In this document: one piece after another, positions 5,768 through 6,136 of the stretch | Numbering within the stretch: the stretch's first letter is position 1 | Layout: the number at the start of each line of letters is the position of its first letter | Source of the DNA: Candidatus Borrarchaeota archaeon | GTDB taxonomy: Archaea > Asgardarchaeota > Sifarchaeia > Borrarchaeales > Borrarchaeaceae | Direction: 5' to 3' | DNA length: 6,136 nt | Assembly: GCA_016840645.1 (NCBI GenBank) | Contig: JAEORY010000255.1 | Span: forward strand, 1 to 6,136 | Translations under genes and position numbers: made by a program | Notes under the pieces: model-generated | Databases searched by the model: none | What the model saw: the letters and a program-made list of their open reading frames with translations, nothing else | What the model was told of the DNA's origin: nothing

Positions 5768-5771
5768 GGAG
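5768..5771 (+). promoter_or_regulatory. Shine-Dalgarno site for the 3' partial gene
   Basis: GGAG lies 6 bases before TTG 5778, the same spacing as the SD of the HEAT gene upstream. The in-frame ATG at 5766 overlaps this element and has an AAGG directly abutting it, which is too close to serve as its SD. Confidence 0.5.
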
Positions 5772-5777
5772 ATTTTA

Positions 5778-6136
5778 TTGAAAAAAATTGAGGTATACAT
5801 TGGAACATCACCTTTTATGGGGGCAGGACAGTTCGGAAGCCGCTCAAGAATTTATTATGAGAAGTTTTGGAATCAGCCAGAAAATATGATAAAACAATTT
5901 ATCGTTGCAATAGAGTTAGGATTTGATGGTGTTCAAGCAGTTGCTTATCCAAGAATCTTAGATGCTCTTTATGTTGCTAGAGAAAAAACTGGTCAACATA
6001 TTCCTATAATTGCATCAATTCCACCAAGAGAAATTCAAGAAAGTTTGTGGAATCTTGCAGATATGAAAGCTGAAGTAATACTTATCCATGGAGCAATCAC
6101 AGACAAAGCACTAACGTCGAATGAATATGAGGGTTT
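5778..6136 (+). CDS. Conserved-looking alpha/beta (probable TIM-barrel) protein, 5' part, function unknown
   Basis: The visible 119 codons run off the right edge without a stop. The protein starts KKIEVYIGTSPFMGAGQFG, then alternates helices and short hydrophobic strands: EVYIGTS (5-11), GVQAVAY (51-57), IPIIASI (75-81), EVILIHG (99-105). This spacing is typical of a TIM barrel. The glycine-rich GTSPFMGAGQFG loop after strand 1 and the IHGAITDK segment after strand 4 look like conserved active-site loops, but I do not recognise a characterised enzyme. The start is TTG 5778, supported by GGAG 6 bases upstream; ATG 5766, four codons earlier, is the alternative. It lies 50 bases after the HEAT gene on the same strand, so co-transcription is plausible. 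There is no signal peptide. Confidence 0.75.
   Translation, partial: MKKIEVYIGTSPFMGAGQFGSRSRIYYEKFWNQPENMIKQFIVAIELGFDGVQAVAYPRILDALYVAREKTGQHIPIIASIPPREIQESLWNLADMKAEVILIHGAITDKALTSNEYEG

Overview
The window looks like archaeal chromosome. Most of it (about 1-4703, minus strand) is the middle of an archaeal S10/spc-type ribosomal protein operon. The archaeal assignment rests on ribosomal protein S4e and the RNase P subunit Rpp29, which bacteria lack, and on the archaeal forms of L5, L14, L24, S14 and S17. Base composition is AT-rich. The roughly 140-residue L14 with an N-terminal extension, and the absence of a SUI1/eIF1 gene between L29 and Rpp29, lean towards a TACK or Asgard-like lineage rather than a classical methanogen or Thermococcus. 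That is inference only.

Reading in the direction of transcription (right to left), the operon runs L22, S3, L29, Rpp29, S17, L14, L24, S4e, L5, S14 and S8. S8 runs off the left edge. Genes are packed with overlaps or very short gaps, and several stop codons lie inside the Shine-Dalgarno (SD) sequence of the next gene. This points to one polycistronic transcript with coupled translation. The strong SDs move three starts inward from the longest open frames (S4e, L24, L14) and reveal a 49-codon S14 gene with a TTG start.

Two places in the operon are odd. The S3 reading frame has no conventional start codon in its conserved N-terminal region. Homologous-looking coding sequence continues about 45 codons upstream of the first usable start, and a one-base difference in a G6-A7 or A6 run would join it to a start. 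The L5 gene begins with a perfect 27-bp tandem duplication that carries an alternative GTG start.

To the right, a 307-base AT-rich divergent intergenic region (4692-4998) holds the likely promoter of the ribosomal operon, which here begins at L22 with no S19 gene in front. On the plus strand follow a HEAT-repeat protein (4999-5727) and, 50 bases later, the 5' part of a conserved-looking alpha/beta (probably TIM-barrel) protein of unknown function that runs off the right edge. I saw no tRNA, rRNA, CRISPR array or mobile element. The ribosomal part is a known kind of locus, and I do not see a clear new biological system here.
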